A stretch of DNA of 29,302 nucleotides, taken from assembly GCA_964475735.1 (NCBI GenBank), contig CAYYYI010000016.1, positions 1-29,302 of the forward strand, read 5' to 3'. Below are positions 16,075 through 23,733 of this stretch, in pieces. The first letter of the stretch is position 1, and each line of letters starts with the position of its first letter. The notes under the pieces are model-generated. The model was given only the letters and a program-made list of their open reading frames with translations, was not told where the DNA came from and searched no databases. This DNA is from UCB2 sp964475735. Lineage in GTDB: Bacteria; Chloroflexota; Dehalococcoidia; Tepidiformales; Tepidiformaceae. The position numbers were made by a program, and so were the translations under genes.

Positions 16075-16962
16075 ATGCGCGTGAGCGAGCAGTCCCGTAT
16101 CACCGCCCACATGCGCTACCTTGGCGCCGTCGCTGAACGGATGGACCGCGTTCAGCAGCAGCTCGCCACCGGCCGCCGCATCGAACGCGCCAGCGACGAC
16201 CCTGCCGGCGCCGCCCTCGCCCTTGAGCATCGAACGAACATTGCCTTCGAAACGCAGATGCGCCGCAACCTCCAAGACGGCGTCGCCTTCATGAACGTCA
16301 CCGAAGCCTCGCTCGGAAGCGTCACCGATGCCCTCCACCGCGTCCGCGAGCTCACCGTCCAGGCCGCCAACGATACCCTCTCGTCCACCGACCGCCAGGC
16401 CATCGCCATGGAAGTCAACCAGCTCATCGAGCACATCGCCCAGGTGGCCAACAGCGATTTCGGCGGCGCCTACATCTTCAGCGGTCACGCCACGCAAACC
16501 CCTGCCTACCTGGTTACCGGCAGTCCCCCCACTGCCGTAACCTTCCAGGGCGATGGCGGCGAACGCATCCGCCGCATCTCCAAACAGGACACCGTCGCCG
16601 TTAACGTGCCCGGCTCAGCCGTCTTCGGCACAATCTTCGACGATCTCATCACCCTTCGAGACAACCTGGACCTTGGCGCCCCCGCGGCCACCATCTCAGC
16701 AAGCCTGGCCGCCATCGATGCAGGCATCGATCGCACACTGATTTCCCGCGCCGAGATTGGCGCCCGCATCAACCGCTTCGAGGCCGCGCTCCGCCAGTCG
16801 GAGCACACAGACACAAACCTCCAGGAGCTCCGCGCCGGCATCGAGGAGATAGACCTTTCCGAAATGGCCGTTCGCCTCACCGCCGAACAGAACGCCCTCC
16901 AGGCTGCCCTGGCGGCCATCAGCAGCGCTTCCGGCCTCTCGTTGATGGACTACCTGCGCTGA
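16075..16962 (+). CDS. flgL: Hook-filament junction protein FlgL (HAP3)
   Basis: A 295-residue flagellin-family junction protein. The N-terminus contains Q-L-A-T-G-R-R-I-E-R-A-S-D-D-P-A-G-A, typical of FlgL. D-F-G-G-A-Y-I-F-S-G-H occurs mid-way, and the C-terminus ends with E-I-D-L-S-E-M-A-V-R-L and L-S-L-M-D-Y-L-R. It starts 8 nt after flgK. It is the last gene before a 206-nt gap and the flagellin genes. Confidence 0.95.
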   Translation: MRVSEQSRITAHMRYLGAVAERMDRVQQQLATGRRIERASDDPAGAALALEHRTNIAFETQMRRNLQDGVAFMNVTEASLGSVTDALHRVRELTVQAANDTLSSTDRQAIAMEVNQLIEHIAQVANSDFGGAYIFSGHATQTPAYLVTGSPPTAVTFQGDGGERIRRISKQDTVAVNVPGSAVFGTIFDDLITLRDNLDLGAPAATISASLAAIDAGIDRTLISRAEIGARINRFEAALRQSEHTDTNLQELRAGIEEIDLSEMAVRLTAEQNALQAALAAISSASGLSLMDYLR

Positions 16963-17074
16963 CATCGCCTGCGCGTTCACCGCTCTGACACCAACCTCCA
17001 CCCATTTCGCTACTCCATCCACCCAAATGCACCCTATCTGACGCCCCTTCGCTTCCGCATGCCGCTTGCTCCGA

Positions 17075-17082
17075 ATCGATAA
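17075..17082 (+). promoter_or_regulatory. Possible sigma-28 -10 element of flagellin 1 (weak)
   Basis: ATCGATAA resembles the sigma-28 -10 consensus GCCGATAA and shares CGATAACC with the site before flagellin 2. No TCAA/TAAA-like -35 is found at the expected distance (about 17055). The rest of the 206-nt region 16963-17168 shows no terminator I can support. Confidence 0.35.
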
Positions 17083-17168
17083 CCACCCTGAAGGCCCGTC
17101 CACGAAACCATACGACTGTGGCGGGAAGGACCCTTCGGGGAACCGGCAAGGAAGGACAAGGGGCAACC

Positions 17169-18365
17169 ATGAGTCTTCAAATAGCGACGAACGTTGCTGC
17201 GATCAATGCGCAGCGCAACCTCTCCAACACGGCGCTCAAGATGGGGAAGGTGCTGGAGAAGCTCTCCAGCGGCTACCGCATCAACCGCGCCGCCGACGAC
17301 GCCGCAGGCCTCGCCATCAGCGAGAAGATGCGAGCCCAGATCCGCGGCAACGCCCAGGCCGTGCGCAACGCCCAGGACGGCATCTCCATGCTGCAGACGG
17401 CTGAAGGCGCCCTGGACGAAGTGCACAGCATCCTCCAGCGCATGCGCGAGCTTTCGGTGCAGGCTGCGAACGGCACCTACGCCGACGGCTCGGCCGAGCG
17501 CACGTCGATTGGCCAGGAGATCAACCAGCTGAAGCAGGAGATCGACCGCATCGCCACGTCGACGAAGTTCAACGGTCAGAACCTGCTCACCGGCACCCTC
17601 ACGGGAACGCTGGGCGGCGCCACGGGCACCGACCTCATTGTCGGCGACCAGCTGACGACTGTAGCGGTGGCTGCGGTGACCAAGATTGACGTGTCCGGGG
17701 CGAAGGCGCAGACCTACACCTTCACTTCGGGTGGTGCGGGCAGCCTCACGCTCACGGGCGCAGATGGCAGCGCGCAGACGCTCTCGGGCATCACGAGCCT
17801 GGCAGCGAACGAGACGCGGACGCTGAACTTCTCGAACATGGGCGTTTCGATCACGGTGCAGGCGAACGCTTCGGGCAAGGTGGTGGCGGACCTGATCACC
17901 GACCTGACGGCGGCGGCGGACGACACGATCGTGGTGACGGGTTCGGGTGCCTCCTCGCTGCAGGTGGGCGCGAACAGCGGCGACAGCCTGAGCATCTCGT
18001 TCACCAACATGCAGACCGGGCAGCTGGGCGCGGGCTCCGACCTGTCCACGCTCATCACCGACGACACCAACGTGAGCACGCAGGCGAAGGCGAGCACGCT
18101 CATCTCCGAGCTTGACGGCGCCATCTCCGATGTGAACGCCCAGCGCGGCACCTTCGGCGCCGCCCAGAACCGCCTCGAGCACACCATCAAGAGCCTGAGC
18201 GTGGCTGTTGAGAACCTCAGCGCCGCTGAGAGCCGCATCCGCGACGCCGACGTGGCCGAGCTCTCAAGCCAGATGGTGAGCCAGCAGATCCTGCAGCAGG
18301 CCGGTATCTCCGTCCTGGCGCAGGCCAACCAGGCCCCGCAGTCAGCCCTCTCGCTCCTGCGGTAG
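17169..18365 (+). CDS. fliC: Flagellin, copy 1
   Basis: A 398-residue filament protein. D0/D1 helices are at the N-terminus (I-A-T-N-V-A-A-I-N-A-Q-R-N-L, L-S-S-G-Y-R-I-N-R-A-A-D-D-A-A-G-L) and C-terminus (Q-N-R-L-E-H-T-I-K-S-L, ending A-L-S-L-L-R). The Thr/Gly/Ser-rich surface domain spans about 140-300 (N-terminal part T-L-G-G-A-T-G-T-D-L-I-V). AAGGAAGGACAAGGGG precedes the ATG. It is nearly identical to copy 2; only the first few and last few residues differ. In the surface domain Ala and Leu are often GCG and CTG, unlike the GCC/CTC habit of surrounding genes. Confidence 0.97.
   Translation: MSLQIATNVAAINAQRNLSNTALKMGKVLEKLSSGYRINRAADDAAGLAISEKMRAQIRGNAQAVRNAQDGISMLQTAEGALDEVHSILQRMRELSVQAANGTYADGSAERTSIGQEINQLKQEIDRIATSTKFNGQNLLTGTLTGTLGGATGTDLIVGDQLTTVAVAAVTKIDVSGAKAQTYTFTSGGAGSLTLTGADGSAQTLSGITSLAANETRTLNFSNMGVSITVQANASGKVVADLITDLTAAADDTIVVTGSGASSLQVGANSGDSLSISFTNMQTGQLGAGSDLSTLITDDTNVSTQAKASTLISELDGAISDVNAQRGTFGAAQNRLEHTIKSLSVAVENLSAAESRIRDADVAELSSQMVSQQILQQAGISVLAQANQAPQSALSLLR
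17181..18341 (+). repeat. 1,161-bp direct repeat, flagellin unit A
   Basis: This matches 18675-19835 at an offset of 1,494 bp. Reading line by line I find a single mismatch (17206 T versus 18700 C). The identity stops sharply just inside both ends of the coding sequence. Confidence 0.95.
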
Positions 18366-18392
18366 GCAGCACAACCGGCGCAGCCGGACCAT

Positions 18393-18422
18393 GGAGGGCC
18401 CTTGCGCAAGCGAGGGCCCTCC
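18393..18422 (+). terminator. Hairpin terminator after flagellin 1
   Basis: GGAGGGCCCT (18393-18402) pairs perfectly with AGGGCCCTCC (18413-18422) around a 10-nt loop, 28 nt after the stop. Only a short T run (CCGTTT) follows, so it may be leaky. Confidence 0.75.
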
Positions 18423-18449
18423 CCGTTTGCCCGTAGCTACGGCCAACAT

Positions 18450-18496
18450 ACCGGCGTCGGGGAGTCCCCGTCGTCGAGTCCCCTAGGGATGCCGGT
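18450..18496. repeat. Nested inverted repeats upstream of the flagellin 2 promoter
   Basis: ACCGGC (18450-18455) can pair with GCCGGT (18491-18496), enclosing CGGGG-AGT-CCCCG (18458-18470) and TCCC/GGGA around 18479-18489. A perfect 12-bp palindrome CCGTAGCTACGG sits just before at 18431-18442. The group lies between the flagellin 1 terminator and the flagellin 2 promoter. Its role is unknown. Confidence 0.5.
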
Positions 18497-18535
18497 GGCG
18501 CTCCCTGATCTTTCAACGGCAGAGGGCCAGGGCTA

Positions 18536-18563
18536 TCAAGCGCTTACTCCGCCATGGCGATAA
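18536..18563 (+). promoter_or_regulatory. Sigma-28-type promoter of flagellin 2
   Basis: TCAA (18536-18539), 16 nt, then GGCGATAA (18556-18563); the sigma-28 consensus is TAAA-N15-GCCGATAA. It would give a leader of about 90 nt before the flagellin 2 ATG. The same spacing recurs before flaG. Confidence 0.7.
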
Positions 18564-18662
18564 CCCCCGTGAACCCCATGTCCGCCAGAGACACACCATG
18601 GTGGACGTCAGGCTCAGCCGGCGCGGCCGGACTGAAAGGGAACCACGGGAGGACACCAGAAA

Positions 18663-19862
18663 ATGGCATTGCAGATAGCGACGAACGTTGCTGCGATCAA
18701 CGCGCAGCGCAACCTCTCCAACACGGCGCTCAAGATGGGGAAGGTGCTGGAGAAGCTCTCCAGCGGCTACCGCATCAACCGCGCCGCCGACGACGCCGCA
18801 GGCCTCGCCATCAGCGAGAAGATGCGAGCCCAGATCCGCGGCAACGCCCAGGCCGTGCGCAACGCCCAGGACGGCATCTCCATGCTGCAGACGGCTGAAG
18901 GCGCCCTGGACGAAGTGCACAGCATCCTCCAGCGCATGCGCGAGCTTTCGGTGCAGGCTGCGAACGGCACCTACGCCGACGGCTCGGCCGAGCGCACGTC
19001 GATTGGCCAGGAGATCAACCAGCTGAAGCAGGAGATCGACCGCATCGCCACGTCGACGAAGTTCAACGGTCAGAACCTGCTCACCGGCACCCTCACGGGA
19101 ACGCTGGGCGGCGCCACGGGCACCGACCTCATTGTCGGCGACCAGCTGACGACTGTAGCGGTGGCTGCGGTGACCAAGATTGACGTGTCCGGGGCGAAGG
19201 CGCAGACCTACACCTTCACTTCGGGTGGTGCGGGCAGCCTCACGCTCACGGGCGCAGATGGCAGCGCGCAGACGCTCTCGGGCATCACGAGCCTGGCAGC
19301 GAACGAGACGCGGACGCTGAACTTCTCGAACATGGGCGTTTCGATCACGGTGCAGGCGAACGCTTCGGGCAAGGTGGTGGCGGACCTGATCACCGACCTG
19401 ACGGCGGCGGCGGACGACACGATCGTGGTGACGGGTTCGGGTGCCTCCTCGCTGCAGGTGGGCGCGAACAGCGGCGACAGCCTGAGCATCTCGTTCACCA
19501 ACATGCAGACCGGGCAGCTGGGCGCGGGCTCCGACCTGTCCACGCTCATCACCGACGACACCAACGTGAGCACGCAGGCGAAGGCGAGCACGCTCATCTC
19601 CGAGCTTGACGGCGCCATCTCCGATGTGAACGCCCAGCGCGGCACCTTCGGCGCCGCCCAGAACCGCCTCGAGCACACCATCAAGAGCCTGAGCGTGGCT
19701 GTTGAGAACCTCAGCGCCGCTGAGAGCCGCATCCGCGACGCCGACGTGGCCGAGCTCTCAAGCCAGATGGTGAGCCAGCAGATCCTGCAGCAGGCCGGTA
19801 TCTCCGTCCTGGCGCAGGCCAACCAGGCCCCGCAGGCAGCCCTCGCGCTCCTGCGCAACTAA
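18663..19862 (+). CDS. fliC: Flagellin, copy 2
   Basis: A 399-residue flagellin, identical to copy 1 except near the ends: it starts M-A-L-Q instead of M-S-L-Q and ends Q-A-A-L-A-L-L-R-N instead of Q-S-A-L-S-L-L-R. The same D0/D1 and surface domains are present. It has its own sigma-28-like promoter and its own terminator, so it is a separate transcription unit. GGGAGGAC lies about 8 nt before the ATG. The flanking DNA differs fully from copy 1, so the duplication is not simply an assembly echo. Confidence 0.97.
   Translation: MALQIATNVAAINAQRNLSNTALKMGKVLEKLSSGYRINRAADDAAGLAISEKMRAQIRGNAQAVRNAQDGISMLQTAEGALDEVHSILQRMRELSVQAANGTYADGSAERTSIGQEINQLKQEIDRIATSTKFNGQNLLTGTLTGTLGGATGTDLIVGDQLTTVAVAAVTKIDVSGAKAQTYTFTSGGAGSLTLTGADGSAQTLSGITSLAANETRTLNFSNMGVSITVQANASGKVVADLITDLTAAADDTIVVTGSGASSLQVGANSGDSLSISFTNMQTGQLGAGSDLSTLITDDTNVSTQAKASTLISELDGAISDVNAQRGTFGAAQNRLEHTIKSLSVAVENLSAAESRIRDADVAELSSQMVSQQILQQAGISVLAQANQAPQAALALLRN
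18675..19835 (+). repeat. 1,161-bp direct repeat, flagellin unit B
   Basis: The second copy of the 17181-18341 repeat, with one base difference at 18700. Confidence 0.95.
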
Positions 19863-19884
19863 GGCCGCAACCACCGGCATTCTC

Positions 19885-19916
19885 CGAGGGGTCCGACCGC
19901 CAAAGGCCGGGCCCCT
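19885..19916 (+). terminator. Hairpin terminator after flagellin 2
   Basis: GAGGGGTCCG (19885-19894) pairs with CGGGCCCCTC (19907-19916) with one G-U pair and a 12-nt loop, 22 nt after the stop. CGTCTTC follows rather than a long T run. Confidence 0.7.
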
Positions 19917-19982
19917 CCGTCTTCACCGCGCGTTCGCTCCCCGGCCTCAACCTCGTAGGCCCACGACTGCCACCACAACCGT

Positions 19983-20010
19983 TCAAGAATACGCGTTGTC
20001 CGCACGATGA
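19983..20010 (+). promoter_or_regulatory. Sigma-28-type promoter of the flaG-fliD genes
   Basis: TCAA (19983-19986), 16 nt, then CACGATGA (20003-20010). The distance from TCAA to CGAT is 22 nt, exactly as before flagellin 2. It lies about 30 nt before the flaG start. Confidence 0.55.
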
Positions 20011-20039
20011 TTAGGTAGGAATCCCGGAGGAGGGATGCC

Positions 20040-20366
20040 ATGTGGGGTCTTAAGCTCTCTGGGGTGGAGCCCCTCCGCATACGCACCGAAGGCGCCCACT
20101 GGGAGCAGCAACGCAGCCGCGACCAGCAGCAGCCGCGTGAGCGCAGGCGACCAGCCCGCGAGCGCCTCCTTGCCGCCATCCTTCCCGGGGTCGCACCCGA
20201 GACCTGCGAATTCGTCGTCGACCTCGACCACGAGGGCGAGCCCGCTGGCATCGCCGTTCGCGAATTGGCTACTGGACGTATCCTCGCCAGGCTCTCGAAC
20301 GAGCAACTCGGCCGTCTCGAAACACCTGGTGGCGCGGGCGGCCTCTTCTTCGAGCGAAAGGGATAG
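20040..20366 (+). CDS. flaG: FlaG-like flagellar protein
   Basis: A 108-residue protein. The N-terminal half is Arg/Gln-rich and probably disordered. The C-terminal half resembles the FlaG fold: C-E-F-V-V-D-L-D-H-E-G, then A-V-R-E-L-A-T-G-R-I-L-A-R-L-S-N-E-Q-L. FlaG proteins are small filament-associated proteins usually next to fliD. A strong GGAGGAGGG precedes two close ATGs; only the one at 20040 opens this frame. It ends 2 nt before fliD, supporting a flagellar role. Confidence 0.75.
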   Translation: MWGLKLSGVEPLRIRTEGAHWEQQRSRDQQQPRERRRPARERLLAAILPGVAPETCEFVVDLDHEGEPAGIAVRELATGRILARLSNEQLGRLETPGGAGGLFFERKG

Positions 20367-20368
20367 CC

Positions 20369-22735
20369 ATGAGTGATCCGGTGCGCATCGGCGGGTTCTT
20401 TTCCAGCTTCGATACCGAAGCAGTCATCGCGCAGCTCACGAAGGTGCGCCAGGTCAGGATCGACAAGCTCAATGTCGAGGCACTTCGCGCCGACGCTCGC
20501 AAAGCAGCCATCGCCGACCTTGTCACCCGCTTCTCCTCTCTCCTCTCAAAGGTGAAGGCGCTGTCATCCTCCACCTCGGCCTCGGGCAAGAGCACAGCCG
20601 TGAGCGGCACAGGAGTCAACGCCGCTGCTGACCCTACGGCCGCCATCGGCAGCTTCACGGTCGACGTAACGAAACTGGCCACAGGCACCAGCGCCACCGG
20701 CTCAGCCATCACCGCCGCTCTCGATGCCGCCTCGCCCCTTGACGAGTCCAACTTCCAGACAACCCCCACCAGCGGCGCCTTCACCATCGGTACGTCGGGC
20801 GGAGGCAGCGCCACCATCAAGGTCGGCGCGCAGGCCGTCAACTCGGCGGCCCTGCTGAATGCCTCTAACTTCGCGACCGCGGTCACCAGCGGAACGTTCA
20901 CCATCTCCACCAGCGGAGGCGGCCCGGCTGTCATCAACGTCGATATCGCCACCCAGTCCCTCGATGACATCGTCACGGCCATCAACGGCAGCGGCATCGG
21001 CGTGACTGCCTCCATCGCCAACGATTCCTATGGGCGCGCCAACACCCTCGTGCTAACCTCCACTAACGGCGACATCACCCTCGGCGACAGCGGCGATACC
21101 TCGAACTTCCTCTCCGCCACCAACCTCTCCGGCGCGACCGGTACGACAACGCTCACCGCCACTGCCCCCATGTCCTGGCAGATGTCGCTCAACGACGTCA
21201 TTGCCGAGATCAACGGCGCGGGCGTTGGTATCACCGCCTCCATCACGAACGACTCCAACGGCAAGGCGAACATCCTCAGCCTCTCCGCTGCGACCTCCAT
21301 CACCCTCGGCAACGCCACCGACACCTCGAACTTTCTCTCGGCCACAAACGTCCTCGCCTCCCCCGGGACGACCAGCCGGGCGAGCACCCGCGGAATCGCC
21401 CGCATGAACCCTTCCCAGACCATGTCCGGCGCATCCTGGCAGGGTGGCCCGCCGGCCGCCGGGGCGCACTCCTTCACCATCAACGGCGTGACCATCAACT
21501 ACGACACCTCCACGGACTCCCTGAACGACGTCCTCAATCGCATCAGCTCCAGCTCAGCCGGCGTCACCGCGACCTACGATTCGGTCAGCGACACCATCCG
21601 CCTTCAGCAGACGAAGACCGGCTCGATGCCCATCACCCTCGCGGACGATGGCGCAGGAGGCGACTTGCTTTCCAAGACCGGGCTCCTTGCCGCCACGCAA
21701 ACCCTCGGCGAAAACGCCGAGTTCGCCATCAACGGTGGTGCTGCCCAGTACTCAGATTCCAATACGGTCCTCGCCCAGCCGGGCGTGACCCTCACGTTGA
21801 CCGCCCTCATCGACCCCGGTACGCCCGCAACCGTCACCGTCAGCCAGGACGTCAGTTCCGCCTCCTCGGCCATCAAGGGATTCGTCACCGAGTTCAACAA
21901 CGTCATGACCGCCATCGACACCCTCACGAAAGCCGACGGCTCCGAGACGGACAACCAGTCCGGCCTGCTCAGTGGCGACGCCTCCATTCGCCAACTCAAG
22001 TCCACTCTCCGTGGCTTGCTTACCGGCGCCGGCCAGAATGTGCCCGGGAACTTCACCAGCATGGGCCAGGTAGGCCTCAGCTTCGGCGCTGTTGGTTCCG
22101 CGGTCGGCACCACAAACGCACTCACATTCGATGAATCGAAGTTCTCCGCCGCCCTGGCGAGCGATCCGGTCTCCGTCCAGTCCTTCTTCAGCGCACTCAC
22201 GCTCACCCCCACGCTCGATCCCGCGGGCACCGGGTCCATCTCGGGCATCAGCGGTACCTATACGGGCACGAAAGCCGGCTCCTACGCCATCACCGATGAC
22301 GGCTCGGGAAACCTTACCGCTGTCTTCACCCCTGCCGATGGCGGGCCAACTACCACAACCACGGCCAGCGTCATCGCCAACGGCTCCACCACCTCGCTCA
22401 TCCCCGGCATCACGGTCTCCATCGGCGCCGCGCTCCAGGCGGGCAATCACACCGTCACCGTCGCCGCATCGAGCGCGAGCGTGATGAAGCAAATCGAGAC
22501 TTTCCTCGAAAACCAGGCCGGCGCCGGGGGTATGCTCACCCTCCGCGAAGACTCCTATGAGGCCGTCTCCAAAGACATCCAGGCGCGCATGGACAACATC
22601 CAGGAGCGCATCGACCGCGAGATGGACAACCTCCGCCGCAAGTTCATGCTAATGGAGCAGGCGCAGGCCCGGGCTCAGAGCATCATGGCTTCGCTCGAAC
22701 AGGCCATGGTCAAGCTCTCCGCCACCAACAATTAG
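20369..22735 (+). CDS. fliD: Filament cap protein FliD, enlarged by repeats
   Basis: A 788-residue cap protein that folds flagellin onto the filament tip; many homologues are 450-700 residues. The FliD N-terminus is present (R-I-G-G-F-F-S-S-F-D-T-E-A-V-I-A-Q-L). The C-terminal helical domain follows the pattern I-K-G-F-V-T-E-F-N-N-V, S-I-R-Q-L-K-S-T-L-R-G-L-L, and ends in a long coiled coil (R-M-D-N-I-Q-E-R-I-D-R-E-M). Between them are repeats: two units starting at residues 197 and 273 (S-L-D-D-I-V / S-L-N-D-V-I, each ending D-T-S-N-F-L-S-A-T-N), a partial third at 384 (S-L-N-D-V-L), and a doubled S-G-x-F-T-I-x-T-S-G-G-G. These resemble flagellin hook IN repeats. A second insert at about 610-700 is Thr/Gly-rich. 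Confidence 0.94.
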   Translation: MSDPVRIGGFFSSFDTEAVIAQLTKVRQVRIDKLNVEALRADARKAAIADLVTRFSSLLSKVKALSSSTSASGKSTAVSGTGVNAAADPTAAIGSFTVDVTKLATGTSATGSAITAALDAASPLDESNFQTTPTSGAFTIGTSGGGSATIKVGAQAVNSAALLNASNFATAVTSGTFTISTSGGGPAVINVDIATQSLDDIVTAINGSGIGVTASIANDSYGRANTLVLTSTNGDITLGDSGDTSNFLSATNLSGATGTTTLTATAPMSWQMSLNDVIAEINGAGVGITASITNDSNGKANILSLSAATSITLGNATDTSNFLSATNVLASPGTTSRASTRGIARMNPSQTMSGASWQGGPPAAGAHSFTINGVTINYDTSTDSLNDVLNRISSSSAGVTATYDSVSDTIRLQQTKTGSMPITLADDGAGGDLLSKTGLLAATQTLGENAEFAINGGAAQYSDSNTVLAQPGVTLTLTALIDPGTPATVTVSQDVSSASSAIKGFVTEFNNVMTAIDTLTKADGSETDNQSGLLSGDASIRQLKSTLRGLLTGAGQNVPGNFTSMGQVGLSFGAVGSAVGTTNALTFDESKFSAALASDPVSVQSFFSALTLTPTLDPAGTGSISGISGTYTGTKAGSYAITDDGSGNLTAVFTPADGGPTTTTTASVIANGSTTSLIPGITVSIGAALQAGNHTVTVAASSASVMKQIETFLENQAGAGGMLTLREDSYEAVSKDIQARMDNIQERIDREMDNLRRKFMLMEQAQARAQSIMASLEQAMVKLSATNN

Positions 22736-22830
22736 CGGCCCCAATGGGCAGTTCCCCGATTCACGCCCGCGCCATTCCGATCGATGCTCATTCCAGATAA
22801 CACCAGCAGCAGACGAGGAAGAGCCAGGGA

Positions 22831-23238
22831 ATGACTACCAATGCCGTCGATGCCTACCGGACGCAGGGCATCCTTACCGCCGACCCGGTCACGCTTACCA
22901 CAATGCTCTACGACGGCGCACTGAAAGCCATCCGCAAGGCGCGCCTTCACCACGAAGCAGGCAATCAGACCGGCTTTGCCGACCAGGTCGAGCGTGCCTC
23001 GCTCATCGTCGGTGAGCTCCTGGCGACCCTCGACATGGAACAGGGAGAGCTGTCGCGCAACCTTAGCGGCGTCTACACCTACTGCCTCCGCATCCTCCTG
23101 GAAAGCACCCTCGGTGATGTCTCTAAGCTCGACGAGGCTGAGAAGCACCTCGGGCGCATTGCCGAGTCCTGGAAGGCCGCTACCGCGTCCCTGCGTGATT
23201 CCGAGAGCCGTCCCCGGACCGGCGAAGCCGCGGCCTGA
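22831..23238 (+). CDS. fliS: Flagellin chaperone FliS
   Basis: A 135-residue cytosolic chaperone that binds the flagellin C-terminus before export. Typical FliS features are A-Y-R-T-Q-G-I-L-T-A-D-P-V-T-L-T-T-M-L-Y, then D-G-A-L-K-A-I-R-K-A and, near the middle, L-L-A-T-L-D-M-E-Q-G-E-L-S. GAGGAAG lies about 10 nt upstream of the ATG. It follows fliD by 95 nt; I see no clear promoter in that space. Confidence 0.94.
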   Translation: MTTNAVDAYRTQGILTADPVTLTTMLYDGALKAIRKARLHHEAGNQTGFADQVERASLIVGELLATLDMEQGELSRNLSGVYTYCLRILLESTLGDVSKLDEAEKHLGRIAESWKAATASLRDSESRPRTGEAAA

Positions 23239-23239
23239 G

Positions 23240-23578
23240 ATGCCGATGAGAGCCCGGCTTCGCGCTGCCCTTGAACTGGCCGGACAGCAGCTGGTCGCGC
23301 TCCAGCTTGGCGATGTCGAGGCCTTCCTGGACGGCTCCGGCGCCCACCATGCTGCCTGCGAAGCGCTCGTGCCCCTCCTGTCCGCAGAACCGGTTGAGCG
23401 GGAAGATTCTCTGCTCCTTGAACAGCTCGTGGCCGCCAACCGCCTCGTCTCTGATGCCCTTGCGGGAGCCATGGATGAGGTCTCAGGCCGCCTCGCAAAC
23501 ATGAACCGCGCCCGCGGCGCCACCGGCGCCTACCTCGCGTCCTGGCAGAGCGGACTTTCCGGCGTCCGCGAAGCCTGA
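23240..23578 (+). CDS. FliT-like helical protein
   Basis: A 112-residue helical protein starting 1 nt after the fliS stop, so probably coupled. The position after fliD-fliS is where the FliD chaperone FliT normally sits. Length and helical character fit, but no diagnostic motif is seen. The ending N-R-A-R-G-A-T-G-A-Y-L resembles the tail of FlgN/FliT-type chaperones. A second ATG two codons later is equally possible. Confidence 0.65.
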   Translation: MPMRARLRAALELAGQQLVALQLGDVEAFLDGSGAHHAACEALVPLLSAEPVEREDSLLLEQLVAANRLVSDALAGAMDEVSGRLANMNRARGATGAYLASWQSGLSGVREA

Positions 23579-23664
23579 CCCACCGCTCCCGTTCACCCGA
23601 TTGCCTCTATCGGCTCCGAGCCGTCACTTGCGCAACCGTCAAGCGCCTCGAACCCTTGCCGATG

Positions 23665-23732
23665 CTACCGGTAGAGCTTCCTGGGCCGGCCCAATGCCGG
23701 AAGGGAGCGAAACTCGGGGAGGGATGTACCGG
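23665..23732 (+). promoter_or_regulatory. Structured leader before the sortase gene
   Basis: CCGGTA (23668-23673) pairs with TACCGG (23727-23732), whose last base lies 1 nt before the sortase ATG. Inside, GCTTCC (23676-23681) pairs with GGGAGC (23703-23708) and CCGGC (23686-23690) with GCCGG (23696-23700). CTC/GAG may add a third helix around 23713-23721. The ribosome binding site GGGGAGGGA lies inside the fold. CCGGTA is also the centre of a palindrome (23665-23674). It could be a leader that controls sortase translation; no known riboswitch class was recognised. Confidence 0.5.
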
Positions 23733-23733
23733 C

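Noticed and set aside
17034..19676. Long open frames (382 and 387 codons) on the - strand opposite both flagellins
   Set aside because: They mirror the high-GC codon pattern of the flagellin genes, show no domain, and appear twice only because the DNA is duplicated.
23651..23732. Resemblance to SRP (4.5S) RNA around CCGGAAGGGAGC at 23697-23708
   Set aside because: The conserved CAGG on the 5' side of the SRP hairpin is CAAT here and the 3' side also departs. The nested helices fit a leader of the sortase gene better.
23590..23733. Possible c-di-GMP-I riboswitch before the sortase
   Set aside because: The conserved CACGCA/GGGCAAACC and GGGACGCAAAG segments are not present.
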